Below, piece by piece: positions 1 through 12,751 of a stretch of 64,000 bases of DNA. A program made the position numbers and the translations under genes. Every line of letters begins with the position of its first letter. Position 1 is the first letter of the stretch. This stretch comes from Cladochytrium replicatum (taxonomy: Eukaryota; Chytridiomycota; Chytridiomycetes; Cladochytriales; Cladochytriaceae). Under the pieces are notes generated by a model. The model saw nothing but the letters and a program-made list of their open reading frames with translations. It was not told the DNA's origin and ran no database searches. The DNA lies in the NCBI GenBank assembly GCA_025526935.1, contig JAHLKD010000001.1, forward strand, positions 1,240,001 through 1,304,000, given 5' to 3'.

Positions 1-411
1 ATTGTTATGGAATAATAACACAAGTTGGTCTGGCCAAATTATTGGTCGTTTTAACTCAAAATTGAATTTATCTCGACTTTTTCTCTTGGCAACAAATTTA
101 GAAGCCAATCACAAACACATGATGGTACTTGCCAAGTGCACGCGTCTGGTTGGTCTATGCACTCCGAGATGAGGAAGTGCGGATCGGCCTTTTGGTGGGC
201 TTCTGCAAAGCTCCCATTGCCTCGCTTATTTTGGCGATATTACCCATGGTGAAAGCTGAGGTATGGCTGATCGGCCCATGCACGATGCACAGCACTGTTA
301 TCAAAATTGGGATGATTTCTGTCACCCCGAACAAATTTTTGTTGTAGCAGTTTCGCATTTCATAAAAGGGATGCATTGGCCACCTGGGTCATACTACCCC
401 CAAACAGGAAG
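1..411. other. Upstream flank, no gene recognised
   Basis: I see no supported coding region here. The short frames on both strands have no recognisable motifs and start at non-ATG codons. The last 100 bases presumably hold the promoter and 5' leader of the nuclease gene that starts at 412. Confidence 0.5.
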
Positions 412-2226
412 ATGAAGCAGGTTCAGATTGCGGTTCTTGCGATGACGGCTCTCTCGAGCACCTCCTGTGTGTACGCATGGGGCGCCGTCGGTCACACCAT
501 CGTTGCGAACATCGCCTACAATTTCTTGACTTCGGTATATCTGGGAAACAAGCTTACTGATTCATCGGAGATGCTCATGATTTGATTTTGACCAGGAATC
601 TCTTTCGAAGCTGACCTCCTTTGGTGTCTCGACGAGCACCTTTTCGACTACATCGACCTCATCGTCCATTGGGGTGTGGGCCGACCAGGTGAAGATAACT
701 CAGAAAATCTCGATATTTTATGCAATCTTAATAGTATCGCTTCTTAGGTGAAAAGCCAGTCTGCTTATTCGTGGTCCAAGGTGTTGCACTACAGGTCAGT
801 TGAAAGGCAAATACAACCTTATTCGATCAAAAGTAATAGTTGAGTTGCTCGTTAGTGATGCTGGCGATAACCCACCAACCAGCTGCTCGTACTCATACTC
901 GAGGTGAGACGATCATGAATCATCAATAAACGACTCGAAGCTGATCATGATCATCAATCAGGGATTGTGCTGACGGTAAATGTGTCGTCGGTGCGATTGG
1001 CAAGTAAGTGATGTCCTGAATATTCCAATCATGCATGTGTTAATCTATCGGTGTTCTTGCATAGCTACACGTCTCGAGTTTGCAGTTCATCTGTCAGCAA
1101 CGCTCAAAAGGTAGCAAAGCCTGTGGAGGTTGGGTACGGCAATAGTGGGAATCACAAAGCCAGATAAGGCAACTAAAATCGTAGCAGCAAAAAAGCAGCT
1201 GAAAGAGCAATATCCATCATTCATCCACTTACTGCTCGTTAAATAGGCTGAAGCAGTGAAGTTCCTTGCGCACTTCTTCGGCGATATTACCCAGCCTCTG
1301 CACATTTGTGGAAAGCTAACCGGCGGCAACGACCAGTCTGTGAAGTACGATGGCTCGACTTCTAACCTCCACTCGATCTGGGACACTCAGATGGTCGAGA
1401 GCCGGATGAGCGACGCATACTCCAACTCCGTCTCGACATATGTGTCTTCGTTGGTCACTGCCATCAAGACTGGGAAGTACGCTAGCGTTGCTGCTGGCTG
1501 GGCTTCGTGCACGAGCAGCGGAACTACGTGTCCGGAACAGTGGGCTGTCGACAGCGACAAGTTGGACTGCTGTGAGTTGCGGTGTCACATGCTTTCTTCC
1601 TCTGTCTGATTGAGCATATGTTCATTCGTAGCGGTGGTTTGGGCCAGCAACGTTGGATCCGCCGACCTTTCGGGATCGTACTACACAACTGCGGCACCAT
1701 ACATTGGTAGGCTTTCGATTTGATAATGCAGAGATCTGCTGGCGGGGCTGACGCCGTTGTTCTATTCAGATCAGCAGCTCGCGAAGGGTGGTTACAGGCT
1801 TGGCGTCTGGCTTAACCGAATCCTCAACTCATGCTCCAGTTCACCCACCACCACAACAAAGACTTCCACTGTGACCAAGACCACTACACCCACACAGACG
1901 CCGGCTGGCTCCACCTTCCCGTTCGAACTCGGATCTTCCTGCTCCGGAAGCAAACGCTACTGCAAGACTTCTGTGGACGACGGAACCGGTATGCTAAGCT
2001 TTCATCAGTCATAACTCACAGTTTTGAGCTAATTAACGCAATTAGATCCCGCCTACATCAAGTGTAACAACGGAGTTTGGACTCTACACAGCTGTGTCGG
2101 AGACTTTGGGTTAGCGATAATGCAGACATCAAAAACTCCTCACTTACTGACCTTTTGTCAAATAGTTTCCCTTTCTGCTACCAAACCTCAAGCACAAACA
2201 TTTTGTGTATGGAACCCGAAGCGTGA
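412..2226 (+). CDS. Secreted S1/P1-type zinc nuclease
   Basis: A secreted single-strand-specific nuclease or 3'-nucleotidase of the zinc-dependent S1/P1 family. The ATG at 412 opens a typical signal peptide of about 22 residues. The next residues are WGAVGHTIVANIA, and the family uses the mature N-terminal Trp and nearby His as zinc ligands. Later exons carry HFFGDITQPLH (about 1265-1300) and HSIWDTQMVE (about 1372-1400), which are the core metal-ligand blocks. The gene has several short introns; clear exons lie near 594-690, 748-795 and 1249-1570. After the catalytic domain come a Thr-rich linker (about 1848-1905, TTTTKTSTVTKTTT) and a Cys-rich tail. The tail ends at the TGA at 2224-2226, or at about 2273 if a last intron starting at the GTATGG near 2208 is spliced. 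The exact exon set is inferred. Confidence 0.85.
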
Positions 2227-2273
2227 TGTTGTTATTCATTTAAAGCTAACTCCATCACAGGTGACAACTAAAT

Positions 2274-2714
2274 GCGTGCTCAAGTCTCAAACTCCGACAC
2301 GAAGCTTGGCCGGCTCGAGCGAAAATTCTGTACGCTTTCCATCCTTGCATCTGATTACTCTTCTATGACCGGCAAATTTTTAGCCGAGTAAAAGTCCCCA
2401 TCGCAACATCATCGAACCGTTGACAATGGCAGCAGCATCGTTCTCACCTCATGAACTTTCCAACCTGTTTGCATGCATCATCAGTCTGGCCTTGCCACTA
2501 AATCATTCATGCTGTCATGCCAAAAGTTCGAAATAAATCATGGATTCTTTCAGAACAATGATGTTAATACCGCCTTAGCACATCGGACGGATATGGGTTG
2601 CTTTATCTCGACTTCATGGAACAAATTCAGACTTTACGCTTTCATTTCAGCAAAAATAGACGAGGACGCAGCAATAAACCACCGAAAAGAATGTGCTGCA
2701 TAAAAACAAGTATT
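2274..2714. other. Intergenic, nothing recognised
   Basis: About 440 bases between the nuclease and the 3' end of the FAD oxidoreductase relic. No coding motif, RNA gene or repeat was recognised. Confidence 0.4.
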
Positions 2715-4640
2715 TCATATTGTTGGTTCAATTGGATTGGACCTGGTTCGCCGCCTTCTGCGACTCATCTTTCGGCGCAAGTACCACAGCAGATCCGCCA
2801 AATACCGGTCAGGCAGAAAGATCTCTGTGTACCGCTCCACATATTTCATCTCGGATCCATACCCCGCATCACCGCCCTTCAACCCTTCAAGGTACCGCAA
2901 CACATGCAGAGCAACAATCTCGCCGGTGCTCTGTGAACACATCACACCGAACCCAGATACGCCCGCTCACGCAAACAGCCCCTCCATGTCCAAGTCATGT
3001 GCCTGTTGTCATTGCATGGCGCGTACTGGTAGTGACGGGACCAGCAATGAGTTGTAAGTATCTGTTTTGCAGTAGTATCCGCCTGTCATGGTCAGATGAA
3101 ACGGACACTGGGTCTTGGGACGAATCTACTCCAGTAAAAGTATTGGGATAGGCCAGGGAGCATCACGGAAACGGCGCAAGCACAATTGACTCGTAAAGTT
3201 TGGCAAGCTTGGGAGGGAAGACGGGGGTGTCGTAAACGTCATCGTTATCGTACGTCCAGATACCATAGAATGGTCTACCTCGGATGAGTCAGCATTTCAT
3301 ACTTCGAGAATAAATACGCGATTCACCTCTTCCCATCGCACGGCAGGTTGCAGTTGCCGCGCGTGACATCCTGCAATACGTGGACCAGCAAATGTGCGAA
3401 GTAGTGGTGCATACTCTGGATCTTTTTGAGCGAGACCTTGAAGTATTTGACGTTGTTCGACTGTCCAAGGAAAAGTGATATCATCGCTCCAAATAGAGAA
3501 AGTAGCTTCTGATCGTATTATTCCCAATGGATCTTCGACTCTTACCTATGTGATGATTTTATATGAATTAGCGAGTCCCAAACGACGCGGTTATCCTGCT
3601 CGTTCTGGACAGGGATCTTGATACCCAGCATCTCACCAATCCTCTTCAAATGGGGTCCCGGTGAGAGCACCAGCGCTTTTGTTTTGATCTGAACAAAATG
3701 TTGCGTTTCGGGACCAGAACAGACGAGACTTTCCTGCCCAATTTTTCGGTTCTGTCGTCCACCCGCTCCTCATGTTCGACGCCAACGAAGTCTGCCCTCA
3801 CCAGCTGTGCACCTCGTCGTTTTGCACCTTCCCACAGGTATCCACCAAGCTCTCGACATTCAAGTAGCCTGCCATGGGCACATGCATAACGATGCATGCA
3901 TCGTTTGTAACTCCGGGTGATAGTCTCCGAATAACATTTACATCATCCGAGATATCAATACCCGAATCGTGCAAAGCGCATGTCGCCGGTCAAACGACGA
4001 AAATTTACTTTGGTCTGAAGCATGAGTGGGGACAATGGAGTGTGACACATCAACAGCATTGAAACGGACGGGACCAGATCCATGCTGACGTGAGTCTTGA
4101 GCGAGCGAAAGGTAGTGCCATAGCATTTCGCGTTTGGCAATTAAAAGAGATAGCCTGTCTGGTTGAATTCAAAGTGGTTGCCCGAATTGCGGATAGCTCT
4201 CTGAGAAGATCAACACTTCGGTTGGCGAGAGTTGAGACACTTCCGTAACATTAATTTACATGCACTTCATACCGTTGTTGTTGGTGAAGAGCCATCGGTT
4301 TACCACGCTCCACAAGCGTGATGGAACCACACCGAACGCTTTCGCAAATTCTGCAGAGAGCTTGGACATAAAGCAAGCGGTCGAAATGCCTGCAAGCCCT
4401 CCACCAAGAACAGCGACATAAGCCGACAAAGTGTTTGCAGCTACCGACCACCCATCCACATTCATTGCCGAGAATGATCGGCAGGCCTGAGTAAGTAGAC
4501 GACTGGGACGCAGGGCCGCCGAGTTCCAAGCACTCCGACCTAGGCTGGGAGCGGCATCGGCAGTGGTCGACGTGAACCCGAATATTCAATTCCGGTGGAG
4601 GACCGTTGACTCGCGCACACGTGAAAAGGGGGACAACCAT
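2715..4640 (-). pseudogene. FAD-dependent oxidoreductase (DAO-like), apparently broken
   Basis: Remnant of an amino-acid oxidase or dehydrogenase-like flavoenzyme. On the minus strand near 4380-4420 the frame reads VAVLGGGLAGISTACFMSK, a Rossmann-type FAD site (GxGxxG). The second beta strand with its ribose-binding acid, ITLVERGKPMAL, lies just downstream but in a different frame. Further fragments in order are MAGYLNVESLV, then GGYLWEGAKRRGAQLV in another frame, then ALVLSPGPHLKRIG, and finally the family-like C-terminal piece MMCSQSTGEIVALHVLRYLE (about 2890-2945) followed by a basic tail. At several jumps between frames I could not find a GT-AG intron, unlike the other genes of this window. 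I therefore favour a pseudogene. An unusually intron-rich gene or local sequence errors remain possible. Confidence 0.6.
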
Positions 4641-4672
4641 CTAGATTAGAATTTTCCCACGTTTTGGGCACT

Positions 4673-6912
4673 TCATTCATCAACGTCAAGGTCGGACAGC
4701 TCAAGCTCAATGTCCCTACGAGGAATCTCGCCGCTATGTGCTGGTGTTGCATTTTTCCCTTCCCGTTTATCCTCAGTCTCAGTCGGGACCGTCATCTCAG
4801 CAACATGTGCGTCGCACTGCTCCTTAAATCCATCACCGTTTACAACCTCGGCCTCACGTCTCTCCTCCTCACGCCATTTCCTTTCTCTTTCCCTATCTTC
4901 TCTCCACTCGCGTTCTCTCTTTGATTGCGCTGCAATCAACTTTTCCGAGTAGCGCTCAAACATTGCTGCTCGTTGTCCTGTTTCTTCTTTCGATGGTGAT
5001 TTCAGCACCAAGTGTTCTTTGCATGAGGCCTTCAACGCAGTCCGATCTTCGTTCTCACTTCCTACTCCTCCTCCCTTTTTGCACTCAAGATATCGCGCTC
5101 CCATTGAACCGTTCTTGAGAACGCGATTCCTAGAGTGAGGTTGATGAGATTAACAAACTAGAACAAGGACAAGGCAGCTTACAAGAACTGGGCATTCATC
5201 TCATTATTCTGGTCATTGAACTGTTTTTGCTTCACATCGTCCTGTTTTTGGCTGTTCTTTTGCTGTCCAAAGATCGTGTTCATATTTTTCCCGTGAAGCG
5301 ACACACCTCCAATGCCTCCTTCGAAGATGTAAGTTCCTGACGGCATCGCCTTGCGTTTCTTGGGAATAGGTGCACCTAATGACATTGGCGCATCTCTGGT
5401 ACATAGTTAAATAACGGAATCTGACGACGCTACACAAGCATTACCCATTCAAAAGCTCCGCCCGCTTTCGCTTAGCCTCCGTTATAGTTCGAACTGCGTG
5501 AAAATCGCAGGAGTCGCGGAACCGTCTTCCAAGAGTTTAGATTGGAGGGATCAAGAAGGAGCGTGTCTAACGTACATGTTGATCACTTCACCGCACATAG
5601 TGCCATCACTTCGAACACCTTGACATGTACCGTAGTCGGACGACATACCGAGCTTAATGAAATTATCACTCGATTCCAAGGACAGGGCGACATTAGCATT
5701 CCGCTCAGTTGGTGGCACCACTTTGGGCGCGACAATGGCAATCAAAGAGCCCGGAATCTCCTTCCAGTGTGCTGTCAATGCTTCATCAAACAGAAACAAA
5801 CTTGTGAAGCAGCCGCCTTCTTTTGACTTTTGCGGTACTTTGCCCCACTTATCGTTGGAAGATGCTTTCCGTTTAGAGACCGAAAGACCAGTGTCCCATA
5901 AGCGGATATGCATAAACTTCCCACCAGTCTTTGTCGGCCGTGTGCTTGATTTGGATGCAATCACACCAAAGGTAACCCAATCGTCTTCAAGCTCCGAAGA
6001 GCGCTGGCAATACAGCTGGGTGAGGTGTGCCAATGGGAGATAGTGCTGTGAGCGAGTTTGCATTTTGAAACCCTCGGCAGCAGGTGTGGGGTTGCTAAAA
6101 TAGAAGAATTAGATGCAATCAAGCAGGATAATCGAAGGTACCGACCGAATTCTCAGCCCAAATATATTAGCCTTTTCATCGTCTTTAATTTCCACAGCTT
6201 CGAGTGACGTGACTTTGGTTTTGCCATAGAATCCTTTTTGTGACGTACTGTCCTTCTGATGTTTTTCTGGTGGTTGTACAACACTCGACTTTTGTTTAAT
6301 TTCGCGGTCTTCCATTGCTAAGAGGAGATCGTCGAGCGATTCAGAGCCATTAGATTCTCCATCTGTCTCTTCTTTATAAGCCTTTTCGACCGCATCGCTA
6401 GCAGTCTCTCGAGCCGTACTGATGGCAGTCTCTCGAGCAGTTTTGACAACAGATGGAGGTTTCCGTTGGTCGGCGTTCCTTGGTGTGCCCCCCTCTGCAC
6501 ACGCCAAATTCTCTTTCCGAGTAATATTTTTGTTTCTTCGCGAGATAGGGATGTATTCGTTGTCCTTGAGTGGTTCACCAACATCGCGCAAAAACTGTGA
6601 AGGTTTTGCTGCATTGCTCTTTGCCGGCGCATTCGACCCACTCGTCACTCCGTGGCCCTTGAAGCCTTCCTTCGGCTTGTAAAAGGCTCCACTCGACGAC
6701 GGCGGCTTTGAGTTAGTGCGCAAATTCAACACATCTCGTGGAGATAGAAGAAAAGCAGCAAGATCCGGATTTCGTTTCTTGAACGTTGCTGCAGTAGTTC
6801 CATCGAGCAATAGTCGACAGGCCTCTGCCTTCTTCCCACCAGCTAGTTCTAACGCTAGTCCCACGAGAGCTTGGCACACCAGCTCACCGAGCACTTCACG
6901 AACCAGATCCAT
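4673..6912 (-). CDS. MCM10: DNA replication initiation factor MCM10
   Basis: MCM10 binds the MCM2-7 helicase and DNA polymerase alpha-primase and is needed to activate replication origins. The N-terminal exon encodes a helical and then low-complexity region. The central exon (about 5560-6070) carries the OB fold, including DDWVTFGVIASKSS and FMHIRLWD. The zinc motif follows: GTCQGVRSDGTMCGEVINM continues across an intron to CDFHAV, giving the C-x9-C...C-x2-H pattern of MCM10. The C-terminal part has an AKRKRAELLNG segment, a helical charged region rich in R and E (about 4800-4980) and the end LELSDLDVDE at 4673. I choose the ATG at 6912 because the frame upstream starts only at TTG. The gene is head to head with the REB1-like gene at 6978. 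Confidence 0.9.
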
Positions 6913-6977
6913 ACTTCCTGATTTGGACAAACGTGTGGCACAGCGGTTTCTGACACCTTTCCCACCAGACTACCAGA
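6913..6977. promoter_or_regulatory. Shared 65-bp divergent promoter, MCM10/REB1
   Basis: Only 65 bases separate the two start codons, so 5' leaders and core promoters must lie here or overlap coding DNA. The gap contains GTGTGGCACAGCG, related to but not identical with the AAGCCAC element of other divergent gaps in the window. Promoter activity is inferred from the spacing. Confidence 0.5.
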
Positions 6978-9686
6978 ATGGCTAGAAAACGAAGCTTCGA
7001 TAAGGACGAAGACGGAGTCAAGGTTATTGGGAGCATTGAAAGTGTCGAGAGAGCGAAGAAGAAAATAAAGAAAGCGAAAAAAGATAGTGGAGCGGATGTC
7101 GCACATGTACCAGATGTTGGACACGAGGAGTTTGCCTCACTGACTAATGATGAAAGTGAGTCGACAACGAAATCAAAAAAGGAGAAGAAGAAATCTCATG
7201 CTTCGGTCGAATCGGTCAAAGAGAATGATGCGGCCTCGAGTTCTCAAAAGAATGCCGGAGAATCAACAGAACCTGGTGTTGATCGCCAACCAGAGCATAG
7301 AAAGAAAAAGATAACGAAAGCGCATCATGCAGTCGGATCTGTCAATGAGGAAGATAGCCCCAAATCTACGGAAGCAGATGTCGATGCTCAACCAAAAATT
7401 AAAAAGAAGAATGTCGCTGATGTTGTCAACGGAGATGATTGTGAAGCCATTGCCAACTTTATTACTGGAACTGCCGAAGCTGTGGACGACTCTCAAAGAG
7501 AGCGAAAAAGAAAGAAACCGAAGCACGTGGAGGAAGATGTCGATACGAATGCGGTGGCGATGGGAGTAGAAGATAGTCGATCAGAACGCAAGAGGAAGAA
7601 GAGTAAATCGAAAGTTGACGAAATCGCTAATCCTGAGCAAGTGACTGTGTCGCAGCCAGATGAATCGACACAAAATGGGAAGAAATCGCACAGCAGTAGG
7701 TTGGAACATTGTATGTTGCTATCAAACCTTCACACAGCTTCTCAGAGCAGCGTCCTGACGAAGGTCTCGACAAAAGTAACAAAAATGAATCAAAGAAGTC
7801 GCAAAATGGTGCATCTGAAGCTGAGAAACAATATGCCTATGAACGCATAAACCTTTCCGATGTATATAAAAGCAAGAAGCGATTAGAGGAAGCCGAACAG
7901 GAGAAGTCGAAGAAGAGGAAAGCAAAGGCGAAAGCAAAGGCGAAAGCAAAGCGTAAGCATTGCCAATATATTGGCTCTTCGTTGTGCTCATAAGTGCTTA
8001 TCATTAGAGCGGTCAGCTACTGGGCATTTCGAACCTGAACTAGTCGAGGAAGGTGTAACTGAAGCGCTCGCTGGTAGGCAAGGGACATACGAACGCGAAC
8101 TCCGAGCCATGGGTGCAACCATCATTACTCCGAAAACGAAAATTTGGATAAAACGGTACAACATTCCAGATGGCGAAAGCGATAATGAGAAAGAATATGT
8201 CCCTGAAGATCGCCGGCCATGGAGTTTCAAAGACCTCGATGCACTTGACCAAACTGTGTTGCAGTACCTAAAGGAAATGGACATTCCAGGCTCCGATCTG
8301 AGCCTGCTCGTGAACAGAAGACTTAAGCTAACAAGCTTGCCCGAAGACTCTCCGTATGGTACAACCAATCCGTATCGTGATCAACAGTTCAACGGTTTTC
8401 TCAATTTCGTTGTCGATAATTGCGGAGTGGAAAGACCGCGTCCGACTTTGACAAAATACATTCGCTTGCGATATGGGACGATAAATCAAGAAGAAGACCA
8501 GGACCGAAATACTAAGTTTGAACGAACCGGGAAAGTTGCGTGGACAAAGGAGGACGACAAGGAGCTTTTAGCACTTGCTGAGAAGCACAACCAGAAGTGG
8601 GGAGTGATTGAGGCGTTGATGGGGCGGAGTTATTGCAGGGTACGTTGTCAAGCAAGGATTTGCATAACTCCTTTGTTTAACTTGTTAATAGAAACGTTGG
8701 GTGCGCTTGAAGGATGGCATAAAGGGTATGTTTCAAGTTGAAGCGAGAAGTTTTTTGCTCATTCTCGGGCAGAAAAGAACAAAGATCGTTGGAATTCTGA
8801 AGAAGACCAGAAGCTGCTGAAGATCATTAACAAAATTCGGCTGGAGGATTTTGAGCAGTCAAGGAATCAGGGTGAAATTGGCGAGAAGGATGATCTTGAT
8901 ATTCTGATCGCAGCCTCTGAGCAATCAGGAGAGGCGGAGAAAAATGCTTCGCTGGGCAAACCTTGGGGAGATATCAAGTGGATGAAAGAGTTTAACCGTT
9001 TTCTTCGCCCTAAATGGGACAGCATAACTAGTGAAATGAAGAGCCGCAGTAAACCTTCACTCCAGTCTCGATGGTATTTTATCTTCTTGTTACGACCTGT
9101 TATCTTCATATCCACTTACTTGTCATGTATGCAGGAGGCGTCTCTCACTTGACTTTGTCCCAGGCAAGTCTGGCAGAGTAGGTGATAGGGATGGGTTTAT
9201 TCGAAAGGACCAGAGAGAGTTGGTGGAAAGGTATGTCGCGGCGACAACTGAAAGCACGGCCTACTGATACACGTTGTCCAGCATAATTAAGATGTACCCG
9301 AATATATCGGAGGAAAGTCAGATCGTTTGGCACGACATTGCTCTTAAGGTGACCAAGAAGTGGGACACGACCTCTCTGTTGAACACATGGTTAAGCATTC
9401 GCACCGAGTTCGGCGGCGACCTTAGCAAGAACGCATCACTGCAAGGTGATTGATTCGTGGACTGGATTCACCACATACGTGAATATGCTGAATTATAATT
9501 TATGTAGATACCCTCAAATATTGTCTGGAGCGACTAAGTGACCCAACCCTCCCTGAATGTCCTGATCCGCGACGGAAGTTACGCAGAGTTGATCGAAACG
9601 CAAAACCTGTCATCATCGACGAAAATAGCGCTAGATTGGACGATGCGGTCGAGGAAGACGAAGAACGATGGCAGTTTGCTGTATGA
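6978..9686 (+). CDS. Myb-type DNA-binding protein, REB1/TTF1-like
   Basis: A nuclear DNA-binding protein resembling RNA polymerase I termination factors of the Reb1/TTF-1 group. The ATG at 6978 opens a long Lys/Glu-rich, very basic N-terminal region (to about 7960) with repeated KRKKxK clusters that look like nuclear localisation signals. The middle part reads YLKEMDIPGSDLSLLVNRR. Then come Myb/SANT repeats: VAWTKEDDKELLALAEKHN with QKWGVIEALMGR (about 8535-8630), then DRWNSEEDQKLLKIINKI (about 8775-8840), then SQIVWHDIALKVTKKWDTTS (about 9315-9380). The last exon ends EERWQFAV at the TGA 9684-9686. The family also includes yeast Reb1, a general regulatory factor, so a broader chromatin role is possible. 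Intron positions are approximate. Confidence 0.75.
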
Positions 9687-9898
9687 TGCTGAGTATATTA
9701 ATCACTGAATAGTGTTTTGTTGGATCGAACTCAGTACTCCAACATTCAGAAGAAAACCCCCCTCACCATATAGCCCAAAACAACTCCCCGAACAAAAGCA
9801 ACTAGACAGTTTCCAAGTCCATCAATGTACAAGAGGGAACTGCTTCGCCCATCCCAACAGAGTCCACCTTAGTTTTGTTAATCATACAATCTTGGCGT

Positions 9899-10294
9899 TC
9901 ACGTTGCCGTACCTGCTAATGATGGCAATCCAAGGAAGAGATAAAGCAGAACTGCCACGCATCCTCCTTCCAAGGCGGAAGACACCTCGAATACCTGTAG
10001 AAACCACTTCGCTACAATCGATTCAAACAATATCTGGGGAGAGGTGAGATTTTGACTGGATTAGAATGCGTACGAGTAACAACAAAAAGGACGTACGATG
10101 GGCAAATGAGCTGTGGCGGCCTCAGCAGGTTTGGGCAATCCATGCTTGAGTGGGCCAATCGCCTTCATCCACACATTTCCGATAACAGCAGGTGAATAGT
10201 AAGTTGAAAGAGTTATGAATGACCAGAACACCGCAGCCAGCAGTTCCAGAATGGAAATGTCAAAAAAGGTAGGGATGGCCTTGAGAGAGATCAT
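9899..10294 (-). CDS. Small multi-span membrane protein, unidentified
   Basis: Two exons give a protein of roughly 115 residues. The first exon starts at the ATG complementary to 10292-10294 and contains the hydrophobic stretches ISILELLAAVFWSFITL and YYSPAVIGNVWMKAIGPL. The intron runs from the GTACGT near 10096 to the AG near 10040. The second exon continues FESIVAKWFLQVFEV and ends in a clear membrane segment, CVAVLLYLFLGLPSLAG, before the TGA at 9899-9901. Two to three membrane spans are likely. I do not recognise the family. It is convergent with the REB1-like gene and tandem with THOC1. Confidence 0.55.
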
Positions 10295-10363
10295 GTGTGG
10301 TACGGATCAAGCAAAGATACAAAAAAAGTCTATATTTAAACACCAACTTCCAAAATTGATTAA

Positions 10364-12731
10364 TCACTGCTGGTAGGGATCTTTGGCGTCGGTAAACCGC
10401 ATTTCTTCAGAGCTGTCTGCTGGATCACGATGTGATCACCGAAAATATATCCAGTATATCTGCACTTACCTCTAACTGTAACTTGCTTCTCTTTTCGCCA
10501 CTCACGAACGAGTGCTTTCGTGTCCACACCTTCCTCAATTTTTTGGAACAGATGAAGGTGATGACGCATCGCCGTCCGATAAGTTCTCCAATTGAATTGC
10601 TATGGTGGATTGTTAATGAAGCTTCGCATATCATCAGTTTTCAGGATGCCTACCATGTCTCCACTTAGAAGATACTGCTCTTCCATTCCGTCAGCTGGTG
10701 TTAGATCAGGGTTTAGTTGTTCATCAAGCTCCTTAAGCGCTTCGTCCAGTGTCGTATTATGATACCTAAAACCGATCATTTAATGTGACTCCATGGTGAC
10801 CGAGACTGTACACTACTTCTTCGCTTTATTCCTGAGCAGCGTTTTCCAGTCCTGAGGGGTGTTCCAGAGCTTCGTCAAATGGTCAGAGCCCATCCAACGA
10901 GGCTGACTGGAATTTTGAGAGACAATAATTGATGGCTGAACATCATCTGAGCTAAGAATTTAAATGAATGGCAAACTAAGTACCTCAAACTTTTTGCGCT
11001 TTACGTCAGCCACTAGATTCACCGATGGTCGCTCAAAGGATTGACATGACTCATGCTTCCATTTAATCTTGAGTTTACGTCAGAGAAATCATGAAATGTA
11101 GATCATGGATAACATACCCAGTTCTTCTCATGTGAAAATATGGTGTAGAGAGTTTTGAAGAACATCTTTCCCTTGTAAGATCGCTCGACCATTTTCATGA
11201 CTCGGCTTCTTATCTCCATGCACCATTTTTCCTGGGATTGTTGCATTTAGGCTGGTTCATGAAAAATAAATGCTGCAAGTACCTGATCAGCACTCAAGGT
11301 AAACACAAACTGGACGGATTTGTTGATGTTCTGATCTGTCGTTCCGAGCTTCTCCTTTTCTTTTGCAGACTGTCCGATCAAAAATTGTACCATCACCAGA
11401 ATTTGGATCAGGATTTGCCGCCTGAAAGAAACGTCCAATAGCTGCCAAAAAAGATAAGTATGATTGAAAGATTCGAAACTTTGTCGCACCTCTAAGTTGA
11501 ACAGATTTCTGCTGGTGAGATACTTAGGGAAAAAGTATTGGGCATATTTCTTTGTGGTTTTCCCCACGTGTCTTCGTAATGCGACTGCTTTTGCAGGCGT
11601 TGCGGGAGTTTTTCGCTTTGAATCTACTGCAGACTTCGACTTTGCCATCGACTCCAACCTTTCCACCTCGAGCGACTCGAATCGAGCCACAGCTGAGACG
11701 ACCGCCTTATGGAAATGTTACATGTTTTCTGCGAATGCTTGACTTCAAGGCACACCTCCTTAAACCGTTCGAAATTAGATGACGGGGCTAATGAAGGCGG
11801 GTTCGAAAAAAATGGCTGGAGCGACCACAATTTCTCGTAGAAAGCTGCCTCTTTTCGGGCTAGGCAGCGGTTAAAATCTGTTTCATGGACAGTGTCATGT
11901 TCTTACCTGTGGACGCTTCGGTTCCGTCAGCTTCCATTTGGTCCGATTCATCCACGGTGTCAAAGAAGGTTACGTTATCAACATTGAAGTCCCCTCTTAG
12001 GTTAACCCCTAAAATTCTGTCAGACCTGTCGTCGAACATTATTGGAGAATGAAACCTGATCGCTCGCTTAAAGGGAAGACGTTGGCAAGAAATATGAGAA
12101 TTTGACCCGACGTTGCTGTATCTTTCGTTTTTGAGAGCCGACGAAGCAATTCGTTACAGAATCGAAGCAATACCAATCCCTTCCCCCTGGACGGGTCCAT
12201 ATTCTAAAAAGAATGAGGCAGAGGATGACGTGTATTGGAGTTGGCTCTCACCACTGTAAGTCGTGCAAGCCTCGAATCCAAATATTGAAAGATTCGGTCA
12301 CAATCATGAATAGTGATAAGATCAATGGCATCCTCGAGCATAACGAAAGGAATAGTTTGGTCTACGTAGTTTTGTTCTGAACAAAGGACGGCGAGATCAA
12401 GGAGATCGGAGATTGAACCGAAGAGCGCATCAGTTGATGCATTCGTATGGTCCTGTGATGGTTTGACCAGAATCTTTCAGCTTCTCAGAGGAGCGTTTTG
12501 ACGTTTTCATGCTACCTCAACAACTTTGGGGACTTCTTGCCTGAAAGCAAGGCCGATAATTTCTTGAAAGCTTGTGATTGCTGATCCTCCATCTGAACTG
12601 AGAGGGGCCACGTGCTTTCGGAATGACTCTCCTAGAACAGAATCTGAAGCGTTTCCTGCAACTGGAGTGGCCGCTCTCAGCTCGAGCAGCGCTGCCTCCA
12701 GAGCATCGCGAGTACGTTGAGCAGTGAGCAT
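10364..12731 (-). CDS. THOC1: THO complex subunit 1 (Hpr1/THOC1)
   Basis: THOC1 is the Hpr1 subunit of THO/TREX, which couples transcription elongation to mRNP assembly and export in the nucleus. The diagnostic stretch lies near 12080-12330: [29 protein letters not shown], then [19 protein letters not shown] and [13 protein letters not shown], which match the THOC1 elongation-factor domain closely. Further exons give [39 protein letters not shown] and several short C-terminal exons. The predicted end is YQQ-stop at 10364-10366 after an intron with a GTAAGT donor; without that intron the stop would be 10360-10362. I choose the ATG at 12731 ([11 protein letters not shown]), not the in-frame ATG at 12782, because the latter would overlap the opposite gene. 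Confidence 0.88.
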
Positions 12732-12751
12732 TCTCAGGTCAAGCCACAGCA
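12732..12751. promoter_or_regulatory. 20-bp divergent gap, THOC1/TATSF1, with AAGCCAC
   Basis: The two start codons are 20 bases apart. Half of the gap is AAGCCACAGC (12741-12750). Core promoter elements must overlap the transcribed regions of both genes. The role of the motif is inferred from its recurrence in other divergent gaps. Confidence 0.5.

Noticed and set aside
230-1290. Shared 14-mer GGCGATATTACCCA near 234 and 1279, as a hint of a duplicated nuclease exon
   Set aside because: A few 14-mer matches are expected by chance in 64 kb, and the surrounding sequence does not match.
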